From contig JAJYEK010000030.1 in the NCBI GenBank assembly GCA_021785795.1, positions 1 through 34,127 on the forward strand: a stretch of DNA of 34,127 nt, given 5' to 3'. The translations under genes and the position numbers were made by a program. Shown here piece by piece: positions 16,524 through 25,833 of this stretch (position 1 is its first letter; every line of letters begins with the position of its first letter). The notes beneath the pieces are model-generated. The model was given only the letters and a program-made list of their open reading frames with translations, made no database searches and had not been told where the DNA came from. This stretch comes from Pseudomonadota bacterium (GTDB lineage Bacteria > Pseudomonadota > Gammaproteobacteria > Acidiferrobacterales > UBA6901).

Positions 16524-17504
16524 TCAGCGCAGGCTCGGCACGGGCTGAAGCAGATCGGCCTCGAAGCGCTGGGCGATGCTTGTGCCGATGCGTCCGGCCA
16601 CGCGATCAAAGAAATTCTGCTGCACTGTGAAATCCTCGATGTGCCGGGCACCGATGATCTTGCGTGCCACGTAGCGGGTGGTGCCGAAACCGTCGATCAG
16701 ACCGAGCTTGCGCGCATCCTCACCGGTCCAGAACAGCCCGCTGAACAGGTTCTTGCTGTTCACCTTGAGGGCCTTGCCCCGGCCCTGCTCCACGGCGTGG
16801 ATGAACTGATGGTGGATCTCGCGCAGCATGGCAAGCGCGTACCCGCGTTCCTTCGGCGAGAGCGGCGAAAACGGATCCAGCATGCCTTTGTACTGGCCGG
16901 CGGTGAGCAGGCGCCGCTCGACTCCCAGCTTATGCATGGCGTCGACGAAACCGAAGCCGTTTATCAGAACGCCGATCGAGCCGACGATGCTCGCCGGGCT
17001 CGCGTAGATCTTCTTGGCACCGGCCACCGCGTAGTAACAGCCCGAGGCGCACTCATCGCCGATCACCGCATACAGCGGGATCTTCGGGTATTTGCGACGC
17101 AGCCGCCGAATCGCATTATAGATGTCGGCCGCCTGCACCGGACTGCCGCCCGGACTGTCGGCGCTCACGATTACCCCCGCGGTCTGCTGGCTGGCGAACG
17201 CTGCGCGCAGCCCGGAGATGACGTTGGCGGCGCTGGCCTGGCTGTTGGCCGAAATGGCGCCATCAAGCCTGACCAGTGCGGTGTAACGCCCGACCAGCGC
17301 GGTCTTGCTCCAGCTCCCCATTTCCGACAAGACGATGACGCCAATCACGAGCGCGACGACCAGAAGCTTGAAAAAGATTCCCCAGCGGCGCGCCCGGCGC
17401 TGTTCATTCAATGCCGCAAATGCCAGTCGCTCGATCAGGTCGCGTTCCCAGTCCCGCCCCCTGTCCTGGTGGTCGCCATCCCGTTCCGTATTGTTGTCGG
17501 CCAT
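16524..17504 (-). CDS. sppA: S49 family signal peptide peptidase (SppA-like)
   Basis: Inner-membrane protease that degrades signal peptides left after secretion. The product has 326 residues, the short single-domain form: a charged N-terminus, one membrane segment (~43-59), and a periplasmic S49 domain. Expected catalytic residues are Ser154 in ECASGCYY and Lys206 in GQYKGMLDPF, with the family segments SPGGSP and SIGVL between them. The ATG at 17504 lies 29 nt after the Rieske gene. It appears to be the last gene of the rluC-HAD-Rieske-sppA run. Confidence 0.93.
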   Translation of the reverse strand: MADNNTERDGDHQDRGRDWERDLIERLAFAALNEQRRARRWGIFFKLLVVALVIGVIVLSEMGSWSKTALVGRYTALVRLDGAISANSQASAANVISGLRAAFASQQTAGVIVSADSPGGSPVQAADIYNAIRRLRRKYPKIPLYAVIGDECASGCYYAVAGAKKIYASPASIVGSIGVLINGFGFVDAMHKLGVERRLLTAGQYKGMLDPFSPLSPKERGYALAMLREIHHQFIHAVEQGRGKALKVNSKNLFSGLFWTGEDARKLGLIDGFGTTRYVARKIIGARHIEDFTVQQNFFDRVAGRIGTSIAQRFEADLLQPVPSLR

Positions 17505-17533
17505 GTTGGCATGCTCGCTGTGTCAGATAAGCT

Positions 17534-17959
17534 TTAATCGCCGGCCCACCCCGGAACCGGTAGATCCCGTGCCAGCCGCACTGCCTCACGGTCCAGTTCG
17601 AGCGCCAGCGCGGTCAATCCGCGACCGGCGCACGGCCCGTCGATGCAGGCGCCGCTCGCCGGATCATAGCGTGCGCCGTGGCTGGCGCATATCAGATACC
17701 GGCGGTCCGCGTCAAAAAATTCCCCCTCCGTCCAGTCGAGCTCGAGCCCGCGGTGGGCACATTTGTTGAGGTAGCCGTACACCCGCCCGGCGTAGCGCAC
17801 TACGAACGCCGGATGCACGGCACCGGCGGTCTCCAGCACGAAGCGCAGGCCGCGGCCGCCGTCCGCAAGCTCACCAATGGCGCATATTCGCCCGCCCGGG
17901 CGCACCAGGGGCGTTATGCCAGGGCCGGATTCAGCTGTTTTCAGCTTCAGGGAATCCAT
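17534..17959 (-). CDS. Rieske [2Fe-2S] domain protein
   Basis: A 141-residue soluble protein with one Rieske domain. Cluster ligands are Cys67 and His69 (CAHRG) and Cys91 and His94 (CASHGA), followed by a YDPASG turn. There is no signal peptide or membrane anchor, so it is probably a cytoplasmic ferredoxin-like protein rather than part of the bc1 complex. The ATG at 17959 lies inside the 3' end of the HAD gene (13-nt overlap) with GAGG 7 nt upstream. A longer in-frame start at 18004 would add 15 Arg-rich residues. Redox partner and substrate cannot be inferred. Confidence 0.88.
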   Translation of the reverse strand: MDSLKLKTAESGPGITPLVRPGGRICAIGELADGGRGLRFVLETAGAVHPAFVVRYAGRVYGYLNKCAHRGLELDWTEGEFFDADRRYLICASHGARYDPASGACIDGPCAGRGLTALALELDREAVRLARDLPVPGWAGD

Positions 17960-18597
17960 CGGCACACCTCGACGAACGAGTCGACGCAGCCGAGCGGCCC
18001 GCATTCCAGGAGCTGCGCGCGGCTGTGCACGCCGTAGGTCACGGCGAGCGCCCCCATTCCCGCATTGCGGGCCATCAGCAAATCGTAGGTCGTGTCCCCC
18101 ACCATCAGGGCACGCTCGCGGCGCACCCCGGTCTGTTCCAGAATATCCTCGAGCATCCTGGGGTGGGGCTTGGACAGCGCCTCGTCCGCACAGCGTGTGG
18201 CGGCAAAATAGCGTCCGGTGCCGGTCTCATGCAGCACGCGGTCGAGGCCGCGCCGCGCCTTTCCGGTCGCCACCGCCAGCAACAATCCGTCCCGCGCCAG
18301 GCGTGCGAGTCCCTCTTCCACCCCGGGAAACAGCGGCATATCGGTCTGATCGAGACCCAGAAAATGCTCGCGGTAGCGCTCCACAAGGCGCTGCCGCAGC
18401 GACGCCGGGGCTTGTGGAAAGAGCTGCGCCATGGCCTCGTCGAGGCCAAGGCCGATGATCTGACGGATTGCGTCGGCCCCGGGATCGGCAAGCCCGAGAT
18501 CTGCGGCGGCAGCCGACATGCAGCGCACAATCTTGCGCTCGGAATCCATCAGCGTGCCGTCCCAGTCGAAGACGATCAGGTCGTAGCGCGTGTTCAT
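17947..18597 (-). CDS. HAD-superfamily phosphatase (phosphoglycolate phosphatase-like)
   Basis: A 216-residue HAD-IA hydrolase. Motif I is FDWDGTLMDS with nucleophile Asp11, a motif II-like AVATGK lies mid-protein, the conserved Lys is in SKPHP, and motif IV is MVGDTTYDLLMARNAG. Members next to rluC are often annotated as phosphoglycolate or nonspecific phosphomonoesterases; the substrate is not readable here. The ATG at 18597 is the only start that gives a family N-terminus. It lies ~120 nt after rluC and overlaps the Rieske gene at its 3' end. Confidence 0.9.
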   Translation of the reverse strand: MNTRYDLIVFDWDGTLMDSERKIVRCMSAAAADLGLADPGADAIRQIIGLGLDEAMAQLFPQAPASLRQRLVERYREHFLGLDQTDMPLFPGVEEGLARLARDGLLLAVATGKARRGLDRVLHETGTGRYFAATRCADEALSKPHPRMLEDILEQTGVRRERALMVGDTTYDLLMARNAGMGALAVTYGVHSRAQLLECGPLGCVDSFVEVCRWIP

Positions 18598-18718
18598 GCG
18601 CGTGGAGCACGGGCGGTAGGTTGTGCACGGGATACTTTCCGGATATCGCGAAGACGCAAAGGACTGCCGTACGGCGCCGGCATCTGCGCGCTCCCTAGGC
18701 CGCGACGGACACGCCCTG

Positions 18719-19723
18719 TCATGCCGCCTCCCCATCCAGCCGACGCAGCAGTCCGACCAGCTCCGGCGGCAGGGGCGCCTCGAGCACCAGTGCCTGCCCA
18801 TCGTCCGGATGTTCGAATCGCAGGCGGGCGGCATGCAGGAACAGGCGCCGCAAGCCGAGAGCGCGGGCCATGGTGTTGCAGTGCCTGTCTCCGTATTTTT
18901 CGTCGCCGGCGATCGGGTGACCGGCGTGTACGGCATGCACGCGCGCCTGATGGGTCCGGCCGGTAAGCAGCTCGACCTCCACCAGGGTGGCCGCAAAGTC
19001 CTGCTGTGGTCCGCACCCGGCATATCGCCGGAGCACGTGGAAGCGCGTCGCCGAATCCTTGCCGGACTCGTCCACGTCGACCCGGCGTTCGCCGGACCTC
19101 AGTTCCTGCTTGCGCAAGGGCGCGGTCACCGTGTGTGTCTTGCCGCCCCAGGTTCCGCACAGCAGGGCCTGGTAGCGCTTGTCGACCTGTCCTTCCCGCA
19201 GCATCGCGTGTAGCCGCAACAGAACGCTGCGCTTTTTGGCAACCAGCAGGCAACCGGACGTATCCCGGTCGAGCCGGTGCACCAGCTCGAGCGAACGCGC
19301 CTGCGGGCGCAGCCGGCGCAGCATCTCGATCAGGCCGAGGCTCACGCCACTGCCGCCGTGGACCGCCAGTCCGGCCGGCTTGTCCACAGCCAGCAGCGCC
19401 GCATCTTCATACAGAATGCGCCCCTCCAGCCAGGCAAACTGTGCACCATCTTGGATCGAGACCTGCGCCTGGACTTCGGCGGTGCGCACGGGCGGGATGC
19501 GCACGATATCCCCGCAGCGGATGCGGTAATCGGCCCGGCTGCGGCCCTTGTTGATCCGCACTTCACCGCGCCTCAAAAGCCGGTAGATATGGGTCCGCGG
19601 AACTCCTTTAAGCTGTGCAATCAGGAAGTTATCAAGACGTTGCCCGGTGTGTTCCGCGTCCACCTGAACCTGTCTGACCCGCGGGGCGGGCCCGGACCGT
19701 ATTGCCTTCTTGGCTGCTGACAT
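18719..19723 (-). CDS. rluC: 23S rRNA pseudouridine synthase RluC
   Basis: Converts specific uridines in 23S rRNA (955, 2504 and 2580 in E. coli) to pseudouridine. The product has 334 residues: an N-terminal S4 RNA-binding domain (GQRLDNFLIAQLKGVPR to the VRIN segment) and a catalytic domain with Asp152 in HRLDRDTSG, then LLTGRTHQARVH. The ATG at 19723 has no Shine-Dalgarno (the preceding bases are TTTTTTCCT) and an extended -10 lies directly upstream, so the mRNA may be leaderless. It is divergent from rne, as in E. coli. Confidence 0.93.
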   Translation of the reverse strand: MSAAKKAIRSGPAPRVRQVQVDAEHTGQRLDNFLIAQLKGVPRTHIYRLLRRGEVRINKGRSRADYRIRCGDIVRIPPVRTAEVQAQVSIQDGAQFAWLEGRILYEDAALLAVDKPAGLAVHGGSGVSLGLIEMLRRLRPQARSLELVHRLDRDTSGCLLVAKKRSVLLRLHAMLREGQVDKRYQALLCGTWGGKTHTVTAPLRKQELRSGERRVDVDESGKDSATRFHVLRRYAGCGPQQDFAATLVEVELLTGRTHQARVHAVHAGHPIAGDEKYGDRHCNTMARALGLRRLFLHAARLRFEHPDDGQALVLEAPLPPELVGLLRRLDGEAA

Positions 19724-19731
19724 AGGAAAAA

Positions 19732-19740
19732 ATGATAACA
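19732..19740 (-). promoter_or_regulatory. Extended -10 promoter of rluC
   Basis: On the minus strand TG-T-TATCAT (19740-19732) forms an extended -10 element. It ends 8 nt before the rluC ATG, so the predicted transcription start falls on or beside the start codon. The -35 region is poor, which is usual for extended -10 promoters. Confidence 0.5.
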
Positions 19741-19743
19741 GAT

Positions 19744-19772
19744 TTGCAGGGATAGCGATGCGCTGTTATATT
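19744..19772 (+). promoter_or_regulatory. Sigma-70 promoter of rne
   Basis: TTGCAG (19744-19749) and TATATT (19767-19772) are spaced exactly 17 nt. Transcription from ~19779 gives a leader of about 370 nt. The element lies only a few bases from the divergent rluC -10, so the two promoters probably interfere. Confidence 0.6.
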
Positions 19773-19778
19773 TGGGAA

Positions 19779-20147
19779 CGGTGCCACCGGCCGTCTTGGA
19801 TGTGCCGCGAGGCGCCCAGTTTTCTCTTTAGAGAGAGCGTATTGCCGGTTTATCTACCGGGCGAAAGCCGGGTTTGGGCCGCAATCCAGGTCCCGTAGCG
19901 CCGGAGAGGCGTTCGGCAGCCCGGAAGGCCGTGTACAGGGTTCCGCACCACTCACCCGACCGAAGTGGTGCATGAAAATTAAGACGCCACGGGGACGTCG
20001 CAGCCCGGGCGGTAACCACCGCACCCCAGGTGCCAGGCAGCGTGGTCACGCATCGCCGGCCGGGTGTGTGCCTGTTTGTGCTGGCTCCAGGTGGTCGTCC
20101 GCGGGCTGCGGAATAACAGGCCCCCGGCGTCGGGAAGCTATTTATAA
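19779..20147 (+). promoter_or_regulatory. Long structured 5' leader of rne
   Basis: The ~369-nt leader contains no gene I can support. It has an 8-bp hairpin (19945-19952 with 19964-19971, 11-nt loop), a 5-bp hairpin (20009-20013 with 20018-20022, AACC loop) and a small stem (20123-20126 with 20131-20134) that covers part of the GGGAAG ribosome-binding site. In E. coli rne has a 361-nt leader that RNase E itself senses for autoregulation. The similar length and hairpin content suggest the same control here; this is inference, not a sequence match. Confidence 0.5.
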
Positions 20148-22466
20148 ATGAAAAGAATGCTGTTTAACGCAACTCATCCTGAAGAGTTGCGGGTCGCCAT
20201 CGTTGATGGCCAGAAACTCCTCGACCTCGACATCGAATCCTCCTCCTATCAGCAGAAGAAGGGCAATATCTACAAAGGAAAGGTAACCCGTGTCGAGCCG
20301 AGCCTCGAAGCCGCCTTCGTGGACTATGGTTCCGAACGTCAGGGCTTCCTGCCGCTGAAGGAAATATCCCGCATCTATTTCCGGGATTATGACAGCAAGA
20401 CCCCGATGGCGCAGGTGCGCATCAGGGATGTGATCAAGGAGGGCCAGGAACTGGTCGTACAGGTGGAAAAGGAAGAGCGCGGCAGCAAGGGCGCGGCGCT
20501 TACCACGTTCGTCAGCCTGGCAGGGCGTTACCTTGTCCTCATGCCTAACAACCCCAAGGGCGGCGGCATCTCGCGTCGCATCGAGGGGGAAGAGCGCGCG
20601 GAAATGCGCGAGGCCATGGCGCAGCTGAAGATTCCCGAGGACTACGCGGTAATCATAAGGACTGCGGGCATCGGCAAGAGCGCCGAGGAGCTCCAGTGGG
20701 ATCTCGACTACCTGATCCACCTCTGGGATGCGATCAGCAACGCTGCCCAGGAGCGCACGGCGCCGTTCCTCATCTATCAGGAGAGCAACCTGGTCATCCG
20801 CGCGATCCGCGATTACCTGCGCCAGGACATCGGCGAGATCCTGATCGATAACCCCGAAATCCACGAGCGTGCGCTGAAGTTCATGCAGCAGGTCATGCCG
20901 CAGAACCTCAGCCGGCTGAAGCTCTATCAGGACGAGACGCCGCTGTTCTCGCGCTTCCAGATCGAACACCAGATCGAGTCGGCGTTTTCGCGCGAAGTCC
21001 GCCTGGAATCCGGCGGAGCGGTTGTGTTCGACCACACCGAGGCGCTGGTGACCATCGATGTAAATTCGGCGCGCGCCACCAAGGGCGCAGACATCGAGGA
21101 GACCGCACTCAACACCAATCTCGAGGCAGCCGAAGAGATTGCGCGGCAATTGCGCCTGCGCGACCTTGGGGGCCTTATCGTGATCGATTTCATCGACATG
21201 ACTCCGGCGCGCAACCAGCGCGCCGTCGAAAACCAGCTGATCGAGGCCTTGAAGGCGGACCGCGCGCGCGTTCAGGTCGGACGGATCTCGCGTTTCGGTC
21301 TGCTCGAGATGTCACGCCAGCGTCTGCGTCCCTCGCTCGGGGAATCGAGCAGCCTGGTCTGCCCGCGCTGTGACGGCACCGGACACGTCCGCGGTGTCCA
21401 GTCCTCGGCATTGCACGTGCTGCGTTACATCCAAGAAGAGGCGATGAAGGAAAACACGGCGGCGCTGCATGTCCATCTTCCGGTCGAAACCGCGACCTAC
21501 CTGCTCAACGAAAAGCGCCATGAGATCACCACCATCGAGACCCGGCTTGGAACTCCGGTGGTGATCATTCCGGATCCCGAGATCGAGACACCGCACTATC
21601 ACGTGCGCCGGTTGCGCGGCGAAGAATACGAGGCGGAAAGCGATACGCCCAGTTACGAAGTCGAATTGCGGGAAGAAGAGGAAGAAGAACCGCGTCATGC
21701 CCGTCCCGCAGCCGGCGCGACTGCCGAGATTCCGGCCGTAGGCCAGATCAGCCACGCCGCTGCACCGGTCCCGGCGCAGGCCCCTGCTGCAGTTCCTCTG
21801 CCCCGGGAAGGCATGCTGAAGCGCATCGCAAAACGGCTGTTCGGTGCCCCTGAACCGGCACCGGCGGTCGCCCCCGGCAAGGTTCAGGAGCGCACACGTG
21901 AGCCGGCGGCGGCACGTCCAGCGGCCCGACTACCGCAGGCACGGCGGCCCGAGGGACGCGAAAAGCGTCCGCCGCGTCCGGCCCATCCCGCGGCACATCG
22001 TCCACCGGAATCCCGTGCCGCCGAAACCCGGCCTACGGCCCCCTCCCCCGGCCGCGAGCCCAGCCGTTCCGGCGCGGTCCAGAAGGAACGGCCGGAGGGC
22101 GGTCGCGGACGGCGTGGACGGCGCGGACGGCGCCGTCCACAGACGCGCCAGGGCGAGTCGGGAGTCGCCGCGAGCGGCACCGATCTCGCCGCGCCGGAGA
22201 CGGTTGCCGTGCCAGTGTCGGCCGAACGCGCGCCCGCTGCGATATCGGACCACCCTGAGGGCCGTCCCGCTGTCGGGCAGCCCCATGGCCAGCATCCGTC
22301 CGGGGAACACAATGTCCCGGCGGCCGCGGAACCGGCGCACAACGATCAGACACCTGAGGCCAAGGTCGCGGCGGCCGTACCCGTGGCGATACCTGCGGCC
22401 GCCCCCGCCGAAGTCGCCCCGGTGCATTCCGAACCGGCACAGTCCGAACCGAAGACCGGAGACTGA
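20148..22466 (+). CDS. rne: Ribonuclease E
   Basis: Single-strand endoribonuclease for mRNA decay, rRNA and tRNA processing, and scaffold of the degradosome at the inner membrane. The product has 772 residues. The N-terminal half aligns with E. coli nearly residue for residue: S1 domain (~37-120), catalytic Asp304 (VTIDVNSA) and Asp347 (VIDFIDM), and Zn-link Cys405 and Cys408 (CPRCDGTG). The C-terminal region (~500-772) is low-complexity and much shorter than in E. coli. It has an amphipathic segment [12 protein letters not shown] (~556-567), a likely membrane-targeting helix, an Arg-rich RNA-binding stretch ([14 protein letters not shown]) and an Ala/Pro/Glu tail. The start is ATG at 20148, 10 nt after GGGAAG. 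Confidence 0.96.
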   Translation: MKRMLFNATHPEELRVAIVDGQKLLDLDIESSSYQQKKGNIYKGKVTRVEPSLEAAFVDYGSERQGFLPLKEISRIYFRDYDSKTPMAQVRIRDVIKEGQELVVQVEKEERGSKGAALTTFVSLAGRYLVLMPNNPKGGGISRRIEGEERAEMREAMAQLKIPEDYAVIIRTAGIGKSAEELQWDLDYLIHLWDAISNAAQERTAPFLIYQESNLVIRAIRDYLRQDIGEILIDNPEIHERALKFMQQVMPQNLSRLKLYQDETPLFSRFQIEHQIESAFSREVRLESGGAVVFDHTEALVTIDVNSARATKGADIEETALNTNLEAAEEIARQLRLRDLGGLIVIDFIDMTPARNQRAVENQLIEALKADRARVQVGRISRFGLLEMSRQRLRPSLGESSSLVCPRCDGTGHVRGVQSSALHVLRYIQEEAMKENTAALHVHLPVETATYLLNEKRHEITTIETRLGTPVVIIPDPEIETPHYHVRRLRGEEYEAESDTPSYEVELREEEEEEPRHARPAAGATAEIPAVGQISHAAAPVPAQAPAAVPLPREGMLKRIAKRLFGAPEPAPAVAPGKVQERTREPAAARPAARLPQARRPEGREKRPPRPAHPAAHRPPESRAAETRPTAPSPGREPSRSGAVQKERPEGGRGRRGRRGRRRPQTRQGESGVAASGTDLAAPETVAVPVSAERAPAAISDHPEGRPAVGQPHGQHPSGEHNVPAAAEPAHNDQTPEAKVAAAVPVAIPAAAPAEVAPVHSEPAQSEPKTGD

Positions 22467-22484
22467 TTCCGTCCTGGACGGCCG

Positions 22485-25400
22485 TCAGAGACCCGGCATC
22501 CTCGCCCGATCGCCGCCCTGCCGCTGCGATGCCGGCAGGGGCGGCGGCGCGTAACGCTGCCGGTCGGCGTCGCCGCTCGTGGCGATATGAACGCCACCGG
22601 CGATGAGCACAGTCGCCAGCACGATCGCCGCCAGGCGTTGCGGACGGATCCGGTCATGCGACTGGTATTCGTAGGCAACGGCGAATGCGGCCACCCAGGC
22701 TACCCCGAAGCTCAGGCCTCCCAGAACGTCGGAGAGCCAGTGCGCCCCGAGATAGATCCGGGAAAACGCAATGAGGCTGACCAACGCAACCCCGAATACG
22801 AGCACCGTCCGGCGCAGACCGGGACGGGCCTGGCGGGACAGCAGGAACGCCAGAAACCCGTAGACAACCGCGCTCATCATGGCGTGCCCGCTCGGAAAGG
22901 AGAACTGCTCGGCGCCGCTGTAGAGCGGGCCCGGACGGACACGGTGGAGCGTCAGTTTCAGCACGTTCGCCAGCGCTTCGGCGATTCCAATGGCAGTGAG
23001 CCAGTAGCCGGCAGTGAGCCAGAGCCGGCGCACGAGCAACCAGGCCAGGGTCACTAGGATCACAGGCAGCAGGACCTGGGCATCCGCCAGCTCGGTGATG
23101 GCGATCATCATGCGGTCGATTCCCGGAGTGCGAATCGACTGCATCAGGTGATAGACGAAGACGTCCAGATCGACCAGCCGGTCATGGGTCACTATGTCCT
23201 CCAGTACCCCGAAAAACAGCCACGCTCCGCCCACGACAAGGAACGCCGCAAGGGTCAGCATCCATTTCGGGCTGTTCTCTCCGAGCGCCCACTGGATCAA
23301 TTGGCGCAACTGCAGGGGACGGACCCGCGCCGAACCCGCACGCGGGCGCTCGGCAACTGCCGCACCCCAGCGCAGCGCAACGGCTGTCGCCGCGGCTACC
23401 GCCGCCACGTATAGCCAGGCCACCGGCGGCAGCGGTTCGAGTGCGAAGAACGCCCGCAGCCACGCCACGCACAGGACGAGCACGAACGCTGCTACTGTTC
23501 CGGCGAGCACGGCTGAGCGACCCAGCCTGAGCGGCCGCGCAACCATCACCACTACCCAGGTGGCGACCGCGAACAGGGTCACGGTCGCGGCGGTCCGGGC
23601 TTGCGCCAAACTGACCGCCGGTTCGGAACGCGTGAGCGCATAGACGGCAAACGTCGCACCCGCGACAAACAGTCCGCTCAGCACGGCGAAACGCATCACC
23701 CGCTCGACAAACCCCGATTTGGCGCGTTGCGTGTTCTGCTCGAGCGACAGGAAGAAGGCAGGCACACCGATCGTCAGCGTGCCGACGAGCGTGAGATGCC
23801 GCGGAAGGAACGGGAAGGTCACGCCGGCGATACCAACTACCAGTGCCAGAATCATCGCATACACCGTCTTGGTCAGGAACAGAGCTGCAAGCCGCTCGAC
23901 ATTGCCGATCACGCGCCGGCCCTCGCCGATGACGGCCGGCAGGCAGGAGAAACGGTTGTCCAGGAGCACAAGCTGCGACACTGCGCGGGCGACCCCCGCG
24001 CCGGCGGCCATGGCGATGCCGATGTCGGCCCGCTTCAGGGCGAGGACGTCGTTTACGCCGTCGCCCACCATCGCAACCCGGTGGCCGTTGTCCTGGAGCG
24101 CGGCAACGAGCGACTGCTTCTGACGGGGCGACAGGCGCCCGAAGACCGATCGCGCCTCGACCAGTGCGCGGAATTGGGCGGCATCTTCCGGCAGTTCGCG
24201 CGCGTCAACGGGCCTATCGTCATGCGCGATTCCGAGCTCGCTCGCAATCCGGCCGACCGTCGCCGGATGGTCTCCGGAGAACACCTTGATCGCCACCCCC
24301 TGCGCGCCCAAGTACCGCAGCGTTTCGGCGGCATCAGCGCGGATCTCTTCGGCGAACAGCAGCAGCGCGACGGCGGTGAGATCGGCGGGCAGCTGTCCGG
24401 AGTCGAAAGGCCGGCCGGTTCTGGCAAGCAGCAGCACGCGCCAGCCATCACGGGCATGCGCTTCGGCGCGCCGGCGCGCCGAAGCGCTGTCGGCGATTGC
24501 GCCAAACAGGGCCTCCGGCGCACCCAGCACCCAATTACCGTGCGCGCCGAGATCCGCTCCACTCCACTTGCGTACCGGCGAAAATGGCACGTAGGCGTTT
24601 AAAGCCAGGGGCTCTTCCTCTGAATAGGCCCGCCGGATTGCCCGCAACGTGGCGTTCGGACCGGGATCGGCACCGGCAATGGCGGTGAGCGCGCGCACGG
24701 CATCGGAATGTCCGGGCTGCAGCGGTTCAATGCGCTCGAGCCGGGGCTCGCGCTCCGTGAGCGTGCCGGTCTTGTCTAGGCAGACCACGTCGACCCGGGC
24801 CAGCGTCTCGGTCGCCGGCAGGTCCTGGACCAGCGCACGATGACGGGCCAGCCTGACGGCAGCCACAGCCAGCGCAAGGCTGGTGAGCAGCACCAGGCCT
24901 TCGGGCACCATCGCGACCACCCCTCCGGCTGAATACAGCAGCGCGCCGGAAAATGTCCGGTCAATGACGAACTGGCTGCTGAACAGCAGCACCAGGGTCG
25001 GCGCGATGGCCCAGGTGATGTACCGCAATATCCGGTCAATCCCGGTCCGCAGTTCGGATTGCGCCAGACTGAAGCGCCTGGCTTCGCTGGCGAGATGTTG
25101 CCCGTACGCGGCCGCTCCCACGCGCGTCGCACGGCACCAGCCGCTGCCGGCAATGACGAAGCTTCCGGAAAGCACCTCCTGGCCACCGTCCTTGCCGACC
25201 GGCTCCGACTCACCGGTGAGCAGGGACTCGTCGATCTCCAGGCCGGTCGCGACGACCACCACGCCATCGACCACCGCTTGATCGCCGGACGCGAGCTCGA
25301 ACAGGTCATCGTTGACGATGTCAGCCGCGCCGAGTTCGACGCGCTTTCCGACGCGCAACACCCGCACCACCGGCTGGTTCACGAGCGCCAGCCGGTCGAG

Positions 25401-25691
25401 CGCCCGTTTTGCCCGGAGTTCCTGAATCATGCCGATCAGCGCATTGACAACCAGCACGCCGCCGAACAACGCGTCCTGCCACGGCCCGGTCGCCAGGATC
25501 ATGATGCACAGCGTCCCGAGCAGCGCATTGAAGCGCGTGAGAACGTTGGCTCTCACGATCTGCAGGACGGTCCTGCTGACAGGCAGTGCGCTCCGGTTCA
25601 CCGCGCCCCGCCCGATGCGCTCCTGGACCTCCGCGTCCGTGAGCCCATTGAGCCCTGCCGGCACCGTTTCTGCTGGTGATACCGATGACAT
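22485..25691 (-). CDS. CtpE-like P-type cation ATPase fused to a PAP2 lipid phosphatase
   Basis: One unbroken 1068-residue reading frame joins two membrane enzymes. Residues ~1-790 are a P-type ATPase with TGES (159-162), PEGL in the M4 region, the phosphorylated Asp306 in DKTGT and GDGVND (543-548). Flanking text, such as FLTKTVYAMILALVVGIAG and IGVPAFFLSLEQN, resembles mycobacterial CtpE, reported as a Ca2+ transporter. Residues ~830-1050 form a PAP2 phosphatase with all three motifs: Lys912-x6-Arg919-Pro920, PSGH (933-936) and SRIYLGAHWLSD (Ser977, Arg978, His984, Asp988). The ATPase ion and the phosphatase lipid are not known. The ATG at 25691 lacks a strong Shine-Dalgarno. It is convergent with rne, the stops 18 nt apart. 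Confidence 0.9.
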   Translation of the reverse strand: MSSVSPAETVPAGLNGLTDAEVQERIGRGAVNRSALPVSRTVLQIVRANVLTRFNALLGTLCIMILATGPWQDALFGGVLVVNALIGMIQELRAKRALDRLALVNQPVVRVLRVGKRVELGAADIVNDDLFELASGDQAVVDGVVVVATGLEIDESLLTGESEPVGKDGGQEVLSGSFVIAGSGWCRATRVGAAAYGQHLASEARRFSLAQSELRTGIDRILRYITWAIAPTLVLLFSSQFVIDRTFSGALLYSAGGVVAMVPEGLVLLTSLALAVAAVRLARHRALVQDLPATETLARVDVVCLDKTGTLTEREPRLERIEPLQPGHSDAVRALTAIAGADPGPNATLRAIRRAYSEEEPLALNAYVPFSPVRKWSGADLGAHGNWVLGAPEALFGAIADSASARRRAEAHARDGWRVLLLARTGRPFDSGQLPADLTAVALLLFAEEIRADAAETLRYLGAQGVAIKVFSGDHPATVGRIASELGIAHDDRPVDARELPEDAAQFRALVEARSVFGRLSPRQKQSLVAALQDNGHRVAMVGDGVNDVLALKRADIGIAMAAGAGVARAVSQLVLLDNRFSCLPAVIGEGRRVIGNVERLAALFLTKTVYAMILALVVGIAGVTFPFLPRHLTLVGTLTIGVPAFFLSLEQNTQRAKSGFVERVMRFAVLSGLFVAGATFAVYALTRSEPAVSLAQARTAATVTLFAVATWVVVMVARPLRLGRSAVLAGTVAAFVLVLCVAWLRAFFALEPLPPVAWLYVAAVAAATAVALRWGAAVAERPRAGSARVRPLQLRQLIQWALGENSPKWMLTLAAFLVVGGAWLFFGVLEDIVTHDRLVDLDVFVYHLMQSIRTPGIDRMMIAITELADAQVLLPVILVTLAWLLVRRLWLTAGYWLTAIGIAEALANVLKLTLHRVRPGPLYSGAEQFSFPSGHAMMSAVVYGFLAFLLSRQARPGLRRTVLVFGVALVSLIAFSRIYLGAHWLSDVLGGLSFGVAWVAAFAVAYEYQSHDRIRPQRLAAIVLATVLIAGGVHIATSGDADRQRYAPPPLPASQRQGGDRARMPGL

Positions 25692-25833
25692 GGATTATCG
25701 TCCGAGCTCCTGCCTCACAGGCAAGCGGATCGCCGTGTCCATTGCCCTGCTCCCCGGTGCTGCCGCTGTCGATGTCTCCGTTACCGAACCTGGCGCCGTC
25801 AGAGGCGCGCCCCGTCCCGGGTCCGGAACCTTC

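Noticed and set aside
20142..21149. Minus-strand open frame of 335 codons opposite rne
   Set aside because: It mirrors the RNase E catalytic domain and has no motif or ribosome-binding site of its own.
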